This document shows positions 32,831-43,001 of a stretch of 64,000 nucleotides of DNA, one piece after another; within the stretch, counting starts at the first letter, position 1, and every line of letters begins with the position of its first letter. The DNA lies in contig NZ_CP122312.1 in NCBI RefSeq assembly GCF_029814175.1, forward strand, positions 2,108,001-2,172,000, read 5' to 3'. Both the position numbers and the translations under genes were made by a program. The notes under the pieces were generated by a model. The model had not been told where the DNA came from, made no database searches, and saw only the letters and a list, made by a program, of their open reading frames with translations. The stretch is from Halospeciosus flavus. GTDB lineage: Archaea > Halobacteriota > Halobacteria > Halobacteriales > Halobacteriaceae.

Positions 32831-33598
32831 ATGCGGTTGATGGACACTTTTATGATGGCGAGATTCGTACAGGCAATTCCCGAACCTGTTACTTCCTGGC
32901 TTAAAGGCACACCTATTGATAAGATTTATCAGTTGTATAGGGTGAAAAATTTAGAAACAGTCTCAACAGTATTCGACACACCAGCTGGTGATTTGAGGCT
33001 CAAAGTCCCCCGTGATCATCCTTTCTTAGAGAAGTCAAACAAGCCAGGGGGTCATGAACCGGCATTGACGAAAGAGTTAGAGATGATTATTGATGAAGAG
33101 ACAGTTTTCTATGATATCGGCGCAAGATTCGGATATCATACTGTCTTATCTATGATGTTAGGTGTCCCCGAAAATCAAATCCATGCCTTTGAGGGGCATC
33201 CCGTCCCGTTTTCAGTTCTGGAGGAAAACCACAAGGACAGTGCATTTCTCACTAACTCTTATGTGGGCGATGGTTCTAAAAATCTCTCGCTCGACGATTA
33301 CATTAGTCGGAACCAAGATCCGACCGTCCTCAAAATAGATGTAGAAGGCGCCGAAGTTGATGTTCTTAGGGGGGCAACAGACCTCCTCTCAAAATCGAGA
33401 CCAGAAATATATATCGAAATCCATCCACATCAAATTCACAGATCAAATGGAGATGTGGATGACATATACGATTTGCTCAGATCAATCGGATATCAGCTGT
33501 CCATACTCAATCATAGAGCCACAGATTCTGTTTGGCAAGATTTTGACCGGTCGGACTCAATCAGAAAGGAGGTACATTTGCTTCGAGGGAGATGCTAA
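32831..33598 (+). CDS. FkbM-family methyltransferase
   Basis: A 255-aa enzyme with a Rossmann fold: ETVFYDIGARFGYHTVLSMM is motif I (SAM binding), HAFEGHPVPF is the acidic strand, and VLKIDVEGAEVDVLRGA is the FkbM signature. FkbM enzymes O-methylate sugars of surface glycans and glycolipids. The coding sequence is clearly more AT-rich than its neighbours (for example ATTGATGAAGAGACAG, AAATATATATCG), which suggests recent transfer. It lies between an IS5 relic and a convergent glycosyltransferase gene. Confidence 0.85.
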   Translation: MRLMDTFMMARFVQAIPEPVTSWLKGTPIDKIYQLYRVKNLETVSTVFDTPAGDLRLKVPRDHPFLEKSNKPGGHEPALTKELEMIIDEETVFYDIGARFGYHTVLSMMLGVPENQIHAFEGHPVPFSVLEENHKDSAFLTNSYVGDGSKNLSLDDYISRNQDPTVLKIDVEGAEVDVLRGATDLLSKSRPEIYIEIHPHQIHRSNGDVDDIYDLLRSIGYQLSILNHRATDSVWQDFDRSDSIRKEVHLLRGRC

Positions 33599-33632
33599 AT
33601 TATCTCCGGTATTAATTGTCAGATATTTATCT

Positions 33633-34751
33633 TTATGATGAGGTTTTTGCTATCGCCTGTTTGAATGGGCGGACGCCGACTGAAACATCAGTCACACGAT
33701 TCCGGAGTCGCTCGGTGACGGTTCCGTCACGCTTGAGAGTAACCATCGCGGACGCGAGAGCAGTAGCGTCATCGGGTTCAATAACGCAGCCGGCATTGCT
33801 ATTCCGAAGCAGTTCGCTCGCTCCTGCCGCTTCCGTCGTCACCACCGGAGTACCGTACGCCAATGCTTCGTTGACGACCAGCCCCCATGGATCGTGACGT
33901 GTCGGTAGCACAAATACGTCCGCCTCACGTAACAATTTAGCTTTTTTACCTTCGTCAACATATCCAACCCAGTTGACAGTCTCATTGTCATTCTCTTCAA
34001 GCCGGTCGCGTTCTGGACCACTGCCAGCAATTATCAACTCCGCATTCGGGCAATCCAGATGTGTCCAAGCGTTAAGGAGTGTATCTAAGCCCTTGCGTCG
34101 TTCAAGATATCCGATGAAGAGATACGTCGTTGTATCCTTGTTATCATTGGTGTCTTCAACTTGCTGCGTGCTCAAGCATGACTTCGGCATGACTTGGTGG
34201 CCCGTCACGATTTTCTCTTCTGGGACGCCGCGCTCTCGGAGGAACTGATAGCTTTTCTCCGAGTACGCAACCAACATATTGGCTTCACGATATATAAGCG
34301 GTCGAAGAAGGCAGTACATAAAGTCAGTAACTCGGGAGACAAGCAATGAGAGGCCCGTGTGGTGATAGTTTGATTTGCTTGCCTTCGTGTCAACCCATTC
34401 ACTCCAGAGAACAATGTCTCCGCCAACAAGTCTCGTGACGATGATAGATGAAAGTATCGCCATAAGCGTTTGATGCGATTCACCATGGAGATGTACGTCT
34501 GGCCGATCTCGAATCATTTGTAGGGGGACTGTAAATAACAGACAGAAAGGTCCGACATTAAGTGAAGGGAGGAAATTATACTTGAAATCCTCGGTGATGT
34601 TAGTATCCCACTTTCGACCTACCTCTTTTTCTTTCGCGAAGTGGACGGTAAGGTCATATGACTCCGCGAGTCGGTTAAAGATTGGAAGGCGATAGGGAGC
34701 GACGACGTTGTGGTAGAGATGAACTGTCTTCTCGCCGCAGGGCATATACAT
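33633..34751 (-). CDS. Glycosyltransferase family 4
   Basis: About 370 aa if started at MYMPCGEKTVHLYHN; the longer frame would run under the divergent polymerase gene. An N-terminal GT-B domain with HNVVAPYRLPIFNRLAESYD is followed by a C-terminal donor domain with FIGYLERRKGLDTLLNAWTH, ELIIAGSGPERDRLEE and PTRHDPWGLVVNEALAYGTP. Such enzymes often act in O-antigen-like or exopolysaccharide synthesis. AT content is intermediate between FkbM and the downstream genes. Confidence 0.85.
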   Translation of the reverse strand: MYMPCGEKTVHLYHNVVAPYRLPIFNRLAESYDLTVHFAKEKEVGRKWDTNITEDFKYNFLPSLNVGPFCLLFTVPLQMIRDRPDVHLHGESHQTLMAILSSIIVTRLVGGDIVLWSEWVDTKASKSNYHHTGLSLLVSRVTDFMYCLLRPLIYREANMLVAYSEKSYQFLRERGVPEEKIVTGHQVMPKSCLSTQQVEDTNDNKDTTTYLFIGYLERRKGLDTLLNAWTHLDCPNAELIIAGSGPERDRLEENDNETVNWVGYVDEGKKAKLLREADVFVLPTRHDPWGLVVNEALAYGTPVVTTEAAGASELLRNSNAGCVIEPDDATALASAMVTLKRDGTVTERLRNRVTDVSVGVRPFKQAIAKTSS

Positions 34752-34879
34752 ATTGGCTAACGCCCCTCCTAAGATAACGTTGACGTTCTTGTGAAGCACG
34801 TTGTTCAACAGAGCACGTATTTTAGGTTCTAAGAAACCGCCAGAGATATACTCGGACACTGGCGACAAACAAACTGTAA

Positions 34880-36274
34880 ATGAGTACGGTCGAAGAGGGA
34901 ACGACATGCAGCCAAGAGTACAACGTAGAAACGCTACTCCTCAGTGCAGTTGTCCTGGCTGTCCCGTTCTATGGATGGACGTTGTTCAGAATCGAGTCGT
35001 TCCCAGTAGGCCGGCCAGACCTGCTGGCAATCGGGTTCCTCACCGTCTACGTTACCGTATGCGTGCTGTTCCGTCACCAACTCCGACTCGACATCCCTAG
35101 CCTACTACTGCTTGGATGGGTGGCCGAAATCATCGGAGTTGGCGTCTGGATCTTCTTGACCGGCAAACACATACTCGACTTTATGACAGTTTTCATACAA
35201 TTAATGTTATTAGTCGGCACCTACGTAGCCGTAGTAAATGTTAGACTCTCGGAGAACAACGTAATGACGCTCGTTCGTCTCTGGATCCTCTCCTCTATCT
35301 CCATGGTGCTGTTCGGGTTCTACCAAGGCATCGCACGAGCCTTTTCGCTACCGTTCGCATATCTCAGGTTCAATATCCCTGCACCGGGTACTGTACAGCG
35401 TGCCGGCTATGACTCGTTGTTTCCTGAAGTGTTCAGGGTCGCTAGCGTGTTCGTAGAGCCGTCTTGGTACGGCGCCCACTTGCTTCCGCCAACGGTTCTC
35501 TGTCTGGTACTCGTGGCCCAGGGGAACCGGAAGACACTATTTCATTCGCGGTGGTCATTGGTGGGAGCGACCTCAATACTGGTTGCTGGTGTTGTACAGT
35601 CGGCCTCTGCGACTGCCTACATAACCCTCGTTGGGGCTTTATTCATGTATGTTGTACCAGTATCAATCTACCGTGGTCCGTTCCAACTCCATCACGTGCT
35701 AAGTGCCACCACCATCGGAGTACTCGTCCTGGCCAGTGTCCCAAGTCTGCGAGTCGTAGCTTTGGAACTCGTTGATTTGTCTTGGGAGATCGTCGTCTGG
35801 CTCCAGACTGGGAACGAGGCAGTTCTCTCGTTCGCATCCGCCACCCATCGTCTTACCAACAACTATCAGACCCTGCAGTACTGGGCCTCTTTAGACCCGG
35901 TACATATACTCTTCGGACAAGGATTGAATTCTCTTGCGAACACATCCGCAGTACAAGGCGCCTCTAGCAGCAACTCATATCTCCAATTACTGGCCGATAC
36001 TGGTGCTGTCGGCGTCGGGCTGTTTATCCTGTTCCTCACATACCTGTTTTGGAAGCTCGTCGTCACCCCTCTGGAACACTCTTCGCAAACCCGAGTCGCG
36101 AACCTCGGAATTGCTCTGGCCGGCAGCGTACTCACGGGAGCCATGATTTTATTCCAGACGGGTTACCTCCGTCCGGCGAGGTGGAGCGCGTTCCTGTTGG
36201 CCGGAATATTCCTCGTGACAGTGAACCAGCCCAAGTTTAACGACACCGGTAGAACACGGAGCAAAGAGCAATAG
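34880..36274 (+). CDS. Wzy/O-antigen-ligase-like membrane protein
   Basis: A 464-aa protein with about ten membrane segments and a long extracellular loop near residues 300-360 (TNNYQTLQYWASLDPVHILFG then GLNSLAN), the pattern of Wzy polymerases and WaaL ligases (PF04932-type). It would polymerise or transfer lipid-linked glycans on the outer face. ATG 34880 was chosen. The following glycosyltransferase begins four bases after the stop, so the two form an operon. Confidence 0.75.
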   Translation: MSTVEEGTTCSQEYNVETLLLSAVVLAVPFYGWTLFRIESFPVGRPDLLAIGFLTVYVTVCVLFRHQLRLDIPSLLLLGWVAEIIGVGVWIFLTGKHILDFMTVFIQLMLLVGTYVAVVNVRLSENNVMTLVRLWILSSISMVLFGFYQGIARAFSLPFAYLRFNIPAPGTVQRAGYDSLFPEVFRVASVFVEPSWYGAHLLPPTVLCLVLVAQGNRKTLFHSRWSLVGATSILVAGVVQSASATAYITLVGALFMYVVPVSIYRGPFQLHHVLSATTIGVLVLASVPSLRVVALELVDLSWEIVVWLQTGNEAVLSFASATHRLTNNYQTLQYWASLDPVHILFGQGLNSLANTSAVQGASSSNSYLQLLADTGAVGVGLFILFLTYLFWKLVVTPLEHSSQTRVANLGIALAGSVLTGAMILFQTGYLRPARWSAFLLAGIFLVTVNQPKFNDTGRTRSKEQ

Positions 36275-36278
36275 ACCG

Positions 36279-37436
36279 ATGACGAGAGACAGAGTTGCAA
36301 TAATCGACCCGTCGAATTTTACACCACCGTACGACCACCACCTCTGTGAAGGGCTCGCGAATACCGGCTGGAAAGTCAGGCTGTTTGCCTCGGGCGAGAC
36401 GAACTGGACGCCCGAAAGCTACGAACGTTTCCAAGCGTTCTACCCGCTTACTGAGGGACATGTGGGCGACGCTCTCCCCGAAAAAATTCGGGTGCTCGCG
36501 AAAGGCACGGAACACGTTACCGGAATGATACAGCTGGTGAAACGTCTCAATCGGTGGAATCCTGATATCATACATTTCCAGTGGCTCCCACTCCCTGTTG
36601 TCGACATCCCATTGGTGCGTCTATTAGGACATATCGCTCCGACGGTCCTCACGGTCCACGACAGTACCCCGTTTCAGGGGGCCGCCACGTCCCGTGTCCA
36701 GGGGTTTATGGCCGGAAAGGGTCCCCGGGTTGTTAATGAAGTCATCGTCCACACGGAGGAGACCAAAGCTAAACTCGTCGAGGCCAGCGTCCCCCAAACG
36801 GATATCTCTGTCATCCCACATGGTGTGATCCGGTACCCCATGACGGACCACCTGCCGACAAACACTTCCGAAGAGACTACCGTGTTGTTCTTTGGGAACG
36901 TGAAACCCTACAAGGGTGTCGACGTGTTAATCGACGCTGTCGCTCGTCTCCCGCCGGACGTCAGACAGAAGTTGCGTGTCGTCATTGCTGGGCGTCCACA
37001 TGGCTCTGCTGACGAACTTAAGCAAAGAGCCCGCAAACAAGACGTTACTGACTCAATCACCTGGGAATTCGGATTTATTGAGCACGAACGAGTCGGCGCG
37101 TACTTCCAACGGAGCGATATCGTCGTCTTCCCATATAGACATATCGACCAGAGCGGCGCGCTGATGACGGCTCTCCCGTTTGGAAAGCCCGTGATCGCCA
37201 CGGAGGTAGGTGGCTTCGCAGACGTGCTCACCGACGGTGTGCACGGTCGGCTAGTACCACCGGACAATGCCGACGCACTCAGCAGTGCCTTATCCGACGT
37301 TCTCACGGATGACGACCGGCGGGCCGAGATGGGAGACGCCGTTGCAGAGCTTGCCGATAACACATACTCGTGGGAAAGAGTCGCCGAGATGACAACAGAT
37401 GTCTACCGAAAAGCGCGACATGATCGACGAGAGTAA
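36279..37436 (+). CDS. Glycosyltransferase family 4
   Basis: A 385-aa GT-B enzyme beginning MTRDRVAIIDPSNFTPPYDH. Donor-domain landmarks: FFGNVKPYKGVDVLIDAVA, LRVVIAGRPHGSADELKQ and PYRHIDQSGALMTALPFG-KPVIATEVGG. It is probably the second gene of a unit with the Wzy-like gene. The substrate cannot be read from sequence. Confidence 0.85.
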   Translation: MTRDRVAIIDPSNFTPPYDHHLCEGLANTGWKVRLFASGETNWTPESYERFQAFYPLTEGHVGDALPEKIRVLAKGTEHVTGMIQLVKRLNRWNPDIIHFQWLPLPVVDIPLVRLLGHIAPTVLTVHDSTPFQGAATSRVQGFMAGKGPRVVNEVIVHTEETKAKLVEASVPQTDISVIPHGVIRYPMTDHLPTNTSEETTVLFFGNVKPYKGVDVLIDAVARLPPDVRQKLRVVIAGRPHGSADELKQRARKQDVTDSITWEFGFIEHERVGAYFQRSDIVVFPYRHIDQSGALMTALPFGKPVIATEVGGFADVLTDGVHGRLVPPDNADALSSALSDVLTDDDRRAEMGDAVAELADNTYSWERVAEMTTDVYRKARHDRRE

Positions 37437-37590
37437 CGTTATCAGTCTCCCCAACAATCGACGCCACAAGAACGTCGTGAGTTATTAGAATTTAATCATA
37501 GCAGGGATTCAAGAGTCCCACATGACTGGCTCTGAGAAGGCTAACCTATAGTTCCTTGTGAGTATATTGTCAGTATTTACTAAATACCCA

Positions 37591-39075
37591 TCACTTGAAG
37601 GCAAGATGGTCTATTAGGTCCTCGTCAACTTGTTCCAATCCGAATACATATAATAAGATCAGATACACGGACAACCCAAGCGGGATTCCTGCATACGACA
37701 ACGGTGTCGCTAGGAAGGACCGGACCAAGAACATGATGAGAGTTCCTAAACTGAGGGCAGGGAGGAACTTCAGGAATGAACTGTCGTACGGGAATATCCC
37801 CTCCAGTACATAGATTTCGACGACACGAGCGATGTTCAATGAGGCGAAGACCAGCGCGGTTGCCACTGCGGCACCGATTGGACCATATTCAATTAATAGT
37901 AAATAGTTGAGGGTTATATTGGATATACCCATACTCACCTGATTGGCCAACAGGATATACCGGTGATCCGTCATCGCGAGGAGGTGGTCCGCCGGGCCAG
38001 CGGCCGAATTTATCAACTGGCCGACAGCCAAAACGACTAGAATTTTCGCCCCTGTGGTGTAGTCAGATCCAAAGATGGTGAGTAACTCTGTGCGGTAGAG
38101 GACAAGTCCTACAAATCCTGCGGAGGTCAGCATAATTGACCACCTCGTCACGGTACTGTAGAGTTTTTCGAGCTGATCCATATCTGACGTTTCGTATAAT
38201 CTCGAGGCGATTGGTGGGAATAACTGGCTGAATCCGGCTAGAGGGAGGAGTAACGTCCCGGAGAGGAGGAGTGATACATTATATATCCCCACTGCCGCCG
38301 AGACAGACAGATAGCTGAGCATGAAAATGTCGATCCTCCTAAACAATAGCGCTGATGAATGTGAAAGCGACATCAAGAGAGAGAATTCAAAGTAGCCGCT
38401 CACGATTGACCACGAGTCAGTTAACGAGGGAACGCGTTCAGTGTATACTACAAATAGAACCGCACTCAGCCCGAATGTCGCAAGGCTTGCGACGACAATG
38501 CCTTCCACGACACGCCCGAGTGACGGGTCAAATAGGGCGATACTGCCGACGACGACAAGTAATACTCCAGGACGAATGACCTTTTCAATGAGGATCTTCA
38601 ACCGAATCCGTTCCAGCGCTCGGAACGCACCACCCAAAGTCTTAACCGCGGAGAGAAGAGGGATTGTGGTAGCGACTACTCGGACAATCCCGGGCGTCAG
38701 TTCGCCGGTGAACGTCAGAGCTGACAGCACCGGTGCCAATATGTACAGAGCGACGCCGATGAGAACACTTCCACCAATTGAGAACACGAGTGATAGACCC
38801 AGTACATTGTCCTGTTTGGACGGTTCATTGATATATTTCGACAGGAACCTGTTAAGAGCGGTATTGGAACCACCCGAAAATAGTCCGACCGACAACGCAA
38901 TAACCTTCCTGATGAAGGCGTAGATCCCATACGAGGAGGTTGAGAGAGAATTAGTCAACAAAACCTGCGTCAAGAATCCAGCCATATACTCAAACACCCA
39001 GCCAAGCAAGAACCAGTAGCTACCGGATGAAATTGACTCCAGTTCAGACGTAATCGAATCTTGATCCCCGGACAT
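37591..39075 (-). CDS. Wzx-type polysaccharide flippase
   Basis: A 494-aa polytopic protein with 12-14 membrane segments (MATE/MVF superfamily, polysaccharide biosynthesis type). Typical segments include SYGIYAFIRKVIALSVGLFS, NTALNRFLSKYI and LMSLSHSSALLFRRIDIFML. It would flip lipid-linked glycans from the cytoplasmic to the outer face. The gene is fairly AT-rich for this genome, as wzx genes often are. It converges with the glycosyltransferase gene ending at 37436. Confidence 0.85.
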   Translation of the reverse strand: MSGDQDSITSELESISSGSYWFLLGWVFEYMAGFLTQVLLTNSLSTSSYGIYAFIRKVIALSVGLFSGGSNTALNRFLSKYINEPSKQDNVLGLSLVFSIGGSVLIGVALYILAPVLSALTFTGELTPGIVRVVATTIPLLSAVKTLGGAFRALERIRLKILIEKVIRPGVLLVVVGSIALFDPSLGRVVEGIVVASLATFGLSAVLFVVYTERVPSLTDSWSIVSGYFEFSLLMSLSHSSALLFRRIDIFMLSYLSVSAAVGIYNVSLLLSGTLLLPLAGFSQLFPPIASRLYETSDMDQLEKLYSTVTRWSIMLTSAGFVGLVLYRTELLTIFGSDYTTGAKILVVLAVGQLINSAAGPADHLLAMTDHRYILLANQVSMGISNITLNYLLLIEYGPIGAAVATALVFASLNIARVVEIYVLEGIFPYDSSFLKFLPALSLGTLIMFLVRSFLATPLSYAGIPLGLSVYLILLYVFGLEQVDEDLIDHLAFK

Positions 39076-39396
39076 CGTATTCTCTCATCTCGGCCACCGT
39101 AGTTCGACCCCATGCTGGCTCGTTGGTGGCTCCGTAATCGAGCCAGATTCTGTCTTGATGAAATAACTGCCATATAAAAAACGGGTCGACTTCCGACAGA
39201 GAGTCAGATGAGAGAGTGCTAGCACCATCCGAACTGGTGTCTGTGTCCGAGTCGTACCGTCTATCGAGCGTTTATCGAACCACTGCACCCGTCACAACGG
39301 AACTTGGTCTGCATGAGCGACCACAAGCGATGATGCCGGGGCCGATGAGAACGGGGGGTTTATCAACGTAGTTTAAGTACTAATTGGTAACTGAGT
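39076..39396. promoter_or_regulatory. Intergenic region with the wecB promoter
   Basis: No coding frame is convincing. A TTTAAGTA box at 39372-39379 lies about 25 nt before ATG 39397, which predicts a leaderless wecB transcript. The opposite strand must carry the promoter of the flippase gene. Confidence 0.5.
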
Positions 39397-40488
39397 ATGA
39401 CCGATCGACAGACGATTGCGCTGGTCCTCGGCACCCGGCCCGAAATAGTCAAGCTCGCTCCGGTCGTCCGCGAATTAAAGTCACGGGGTCATCCATACAC
39501 CCTAGTACACACCGGCCAACACTACTCGAGTAATCTGAACTCAGTGTTCTTCGACCAGTTGAACCTCGAGTCTCCGGATTACGACCTCGGGGTTGGCTCT
39601 GGCAGCCACGGCGAACAGACAGGTACAATGATTCGTGAAGTGGAGGTGGCTCTCAACGAGATTGACCCAGCTTGGGTGCTGGTTCAGGGTGACACGAACT
39701 CCGTGCTCGCCGGTGCCATAGTAACGAGCAAGATGGACGCGAAACTCGGCCATATTGAGGCTGGCCTCCGGAGCTATGACAGGACAATGCCAGAGGAAAT
39801 GAACAGAATTTTAACAGACCACGCGAGTGACCATCTGTTCGCTCCAACGGAGTCAGCGGCAGCGAACCTCGCCACTGAGGGAATAACTGACTGCGTGACC
39901 GTCACCGGCAACACCGTAGTCGATGCGGTGAATCAACACAGCGACCTCGCAGCGGCCGAGAGTACCGTTCTCGGCAGATTCGACCTCTCCCCGGGGGAAT
40001 ATCTTGTCCTGACCGCTCACCGATCCGAGAACGTTGATGCAAAAGACCGGTTTCGGTCTATTGTCAAGGGAGTCTCGAGAGCCGCCGACAGCGTCGGATT
40101 CCCGGTGATTTATCCCATCCACCCGCGTGCTGAGGAGCGCTTGTCTGAATTCGACCTCTCGATTCCGGAGAACATTCGACTTGCAGAACCGCTCGACTAC
40201 CTCGACTTTCTCCACCTTCAGCAACATGCTGCCACGATGGTGACCGACTCCGGTGGCGTACAGGAAGAAAGTTGTATCCTTGAAACACCGTGTGTCACCG
40301 TCAGAGCCAGCACGGAACGTCCGGAGACCGTCACGGTAGGGGCCAACGAACTTGTCGGTGTGGATACAGCAAAAATTGTCGCCGCGGTCAAGGCTGCGGT
40401 CGAGACCGACGCAGACTGGAAAAATCCGTTCGGTGATGGGACCGCTGCCGAACAGATCTTGGACATCGTCTGCGAAACACTACGTTGA
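39397..40488 (+). CDS. wecB: UDP-N-acetylglucosamine 2-epimerase
   Basis: A 363-aa enzyme that interconverts UDP-GlcNAc and UDP-ManNAc. The family signatures are clear: GTRPEIVKLAPVV (N-terminal), VQGDTNSVLAGA, GHIEAGLRSYDRTMPEEMNR, and VTDSGGVQEESCILETPCVT in the C-terminal UDP-binding part. Length is normal. It would supply ManNAc-type donors from the UDP-GlcNAc made by the GlmS/GlmU genes of this cluster. Confidence 0.92.
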   Translation: MTDRQTIALVLGTRPEIVKLAPVVRELKSRGHPYTLVHTGQHYSSNLNSVFFDQLNLESPDYDLGVGSGSHGEQTGTMIREVEVALNEIDPAWVLVQGDTNSVLAGAIVTSKMDAKLGHIEAGLRSYDRTMPEEMNRILTDHASDHLFAPTESAAANLATEGITDCVTVTGNTVVDAVNQHSDLAAAESTVLGRFDLSPGEYLVLTAHRSENVDAKDRFRSIVKGVSRAADSVGFPVIYPIHPRAEERLSEFDLSIPENIRLAEPLDYLDFLHLQQHAATMVTDSGGVQEESCILETPCVTVRASTERPETVTVGANELVGVDTAKIVAAVKAAVETDADWKNPFGDGTAAEQILDIVCETLR

Positions 40489-40839
40489 CAGTAACGTTCA
40501 CATCAACCGGTAAGATGCCAGATGGTTAGTATTAAGCGTTTAGAAAGAGGTTACAGATTATTGTTGTTTTTGATGGATCGATGGAATAGTTCGTCGCAGA
40601 AGAATCAGTAGTAATCCGGATTGGCGTACTTGACTGACCGAAGAGGGAATGGGATCTCTAACCCCCTTCGTCCAGCACATCCACTGGTTCCATACCGGTT
40701 GCTGCCTTCACCCATCACTTGTTCGATGGAATTCAAGATCCGTGGGACCTCGATTCCTTAAGTTCTGGCTCAAGAGCAAGGTAGCCGCTTAATTCGGCAA
40801 GGAAATCTTTACCAGAGAGGACAGATAACGACTTTTAAT
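40489..40839. other. Gene-free AT-richer spacer
   Basis: No coding frame, IS similarity or clear dyad was found. A T-rich stretch at about 40555-40573 may end the wecB transcript, and TTTTAATA just before ATG 40840 is too close to that start to act as a normal TATA box. Confidence 0.4.
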
Positions 40840-41670
40840 ATGGAAAATATATCTGTCGTGGTCTGCGTCTATAGCGGAGACGAAGCAGGTGAATTTGAGA
40901 CGTCGCTCAACAGCATAGTCTCCCAAACGCATCCTCCGGATGAACTCTTAATTGTTGAGGATGGTCCGCTCACGTCCGCCCTCAACGAGACATTGGAGCA
41001 CATTGAATCAACAGTCGAGGTACCAGTCTGTCGGGTGAGGCACGCTGAGAACCGTGGGCATGGCGCGGCACGGCGGACCGGCATCGATAACGCGAACCAC
41101 GAACTTGTCGCGATTCATGACGCCGATGATATAGCCGTTCCCGAGCGACTGGAATGGTCGCTAGAAAAACTGAAGGCGACGGACGCTGACCTCGTCGGCG
41201 GCTATATCGAGGAATTCGACACTGATCCTAACGAACCTTATGCCGTTCGTGAAGTGCCATGCGAGCCAGAGGAAATTCGCGAGATGGCAAAGCTCCGCAG
41301 TCCGGTTAACCATACAACCGTCTTAGCGAACCGAGAGGCGATTCTTAAGGCTGGTAGCTACCGTCCCGTTGGCCAGATGGAAGACTACGAACTATGGGCT
41401 CGAATGTTAGTTAATGATTGTAAATTTGTGAACATCCCGCGCGTATTGGCGAAGGTTCGAGCTGGTGACGATTTGTATAGTCGCCGTGGAGGCTTGGACC
41501 ATGTCCGCGAAGAGTGGCGCCTGCAACGACATTTCGCCACGGTTGGATTTGTATCATCACCACGAGCAGGTATGAACTTCATAGTACGATCTATACCGAA
41601 GTTACTACCAAACAAACTGCGGGAGGGGATGTATACAACGCTATTCCGACAAGAAGGAAAGGCACAGTAG
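40840..41670 (+). CDS. Glycosyltransferase family 2
   Basis: A 276-aa GT-A enzyme. ISVVVCVYSGDEAGEFETSL opens the nucleotide-binding fold, and HDADDIAVPERLEW contains the metal-binding DxD-type motif. PVNHTTVLANREAILKAGSY and GQMEDYELWARM form the acceptor region with the catalytic E-D-Y-E. It adds a sugar from a nucleotide donor, probably in the same glycan pathway. Its 3' side is IS debris. Confidence 0.9.
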   Translation: MENISVVVCVYSGDEAGEFETSLNSIVSQTHPPDELLIVEDGPLTSALNETLEHIESTVEVPVCRVRHAENRGHGAARRTGIDNANHELVAIHDADDIAVPERLEWSLEKLKATDADLVGGYIEEFDTDPNEPYAVREVPCEPEEIREMAKLRSPVNHTTVLANREAILKAGSYRPVGQMEDYELWARMLVNDCKFVNIPRVLAKVRAGDDLYSRRGGLDHVREEWRLQRHFATVGFVSSPRAGMNFIVRSIPKLLPNKLREGMYTTLFRQEGKAQ

Positions 41671-41834
41671 GCCGAGTACAAATAGACTCACAATAGGCAA
41701 TCATCAAGGTTTATGACGTGACCTCATCCGTGTTCGGTTAAGTGGAGAAACAGACAGACAACGCTCTGGTGACGAAGCTATCGTTGTAGGCCGGGTGGAG
41801 AGAATGTGCTAAACTAACTCTCCCCAGAGATCAT

Positions 41835-42107
41835 ACGACGGCGGTTGACTTCCCAGTTGCCCACCGAGCTAATCGACGATATCGCGCTCGCGCGCGATGT
41901 CGTCCAGCGTGACCGAAAGATCGGCATCACAATGCTCGTCTGGACGCTCATCATGTTCTTCGCCGTCGAGTGGTCTGCGGAAGAGTTGAGCCCTGATAGG
42001 GCGTTTCTATCTTAATGAAGAGTAGTCGGCGAGGTCAACTGGTGAAGCACCTGACGGACGAAGAACTCGAACAAGCTGCCGTGTTGAATAGCGATCCAAT
42101 CGACTGA
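41835..42107 (+). pseudogene. Transposase remnant
   Basis: LPTELIDDIALARDVVQRDR-KIGITMLVWTLIMFFA resembles the N-terminus of haloarchaeal IS4-type transposases. It is followed almost at once by a C-terminus-like piece (LVKHLTDEELEQAAVLNSDP), as if the middle had been deleted. Only a relic. Confidence 0.45.
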
Positions 42108-42129
42108 TATCAGGATTATAAAGCCGAGG

Positions 42130-42958
42130 CCGAGGAAATAGCTTCTGACCTATGGAAGCCGATATCCTCGACTTCGTTGAGCAGTGTCGTCGCCTAGCCA
42201 AACAAGCGTTGGAAAGCACGCGGACGAGCCCGCCACAGCGGGTTCGCCCGCTGGAAACACATCGTACTGCACTGTCTTCGGCTCGAAGAAAACGATAGCT
42301 ACCGAGAAACGCCGAATCGGTGAAGTACCTGGCCAAGATTCGTGACGCCCTCTGCTTGGATTGGAACGATCTACCCGATTACACGACGATCTACAAATCG
42401 TTCGACCGGCTGAAATGTGAGTGTAGCGGGCGCTGCTGCGCGTTTCCGCACAACAGCACCCCGCAGTCTGGTCACGCCGCTCTCGACAGCACGTTTTTCG
42501 ACTGTCGCCGTGCGTCATCGTACTTCCGCCAACGGTCGGAGCACTGTACAGACGCTGAAAGCGACGACATGAACTGATGTGGAATCGCTTGGGGTTCTTG
42601 ACGTTCACATCACAGCAGGGTGGAGACACGATACAAAGACCGGACCGTAGGTCGTATGCCGAAACGCGGACGGCCGCGGTCGGTCGCCGCCAACAACGGC
42701 TTTCAAGACTGGCATACTGAGTACGAGATTGCCGCATATGACGTTGAGTATCTTGTTCACTATCGTGGATCATCACCGAGAGCAGCTCTGAACAATGCAC
42801 TCAACTACTCTCAGCGGTGGATGGCGGAAACGTCGTACTCGACAACCAAGCGCTCACTCGGCGATGCCGTGCGGGCGCTGGGCTGGTATCGACAGTTCCG
42901 TGAAATTGTCCTGATATTCGCCATCATTAACATAGAATCACTGTGTGAGCCACTGTAA
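42130..42958 (+). pseudogene. Decayed IS5-type transposase
   Basis: Fragments in different frames follow the order of an IS5-family transposase: start near 42151 (MEADILDFVEQCRRLAKQAL), YLAKIRDALCLDWNDLPDYT and HAALDSTFFDCRRASSYFRQ (DDE aspartate), then EYEIAAYDVEYLVHYR and YSTTKRSLGDAVRALGWYRQ to the stop at 42956-42958. Several frameshifts and short deletions are present. It separates the GT2 gene from the epimerase. Confidence 0.7.
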
Positions 42959-43001
42959 CCGTGGATCACCATCTATTCAACAGAGCAGAAGATTCTTTTA
43001 G

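Noticed and set aside
42150..42800. 216-aa minus-strand frame
   Set aside because: Antisense to the IS5-type relic.
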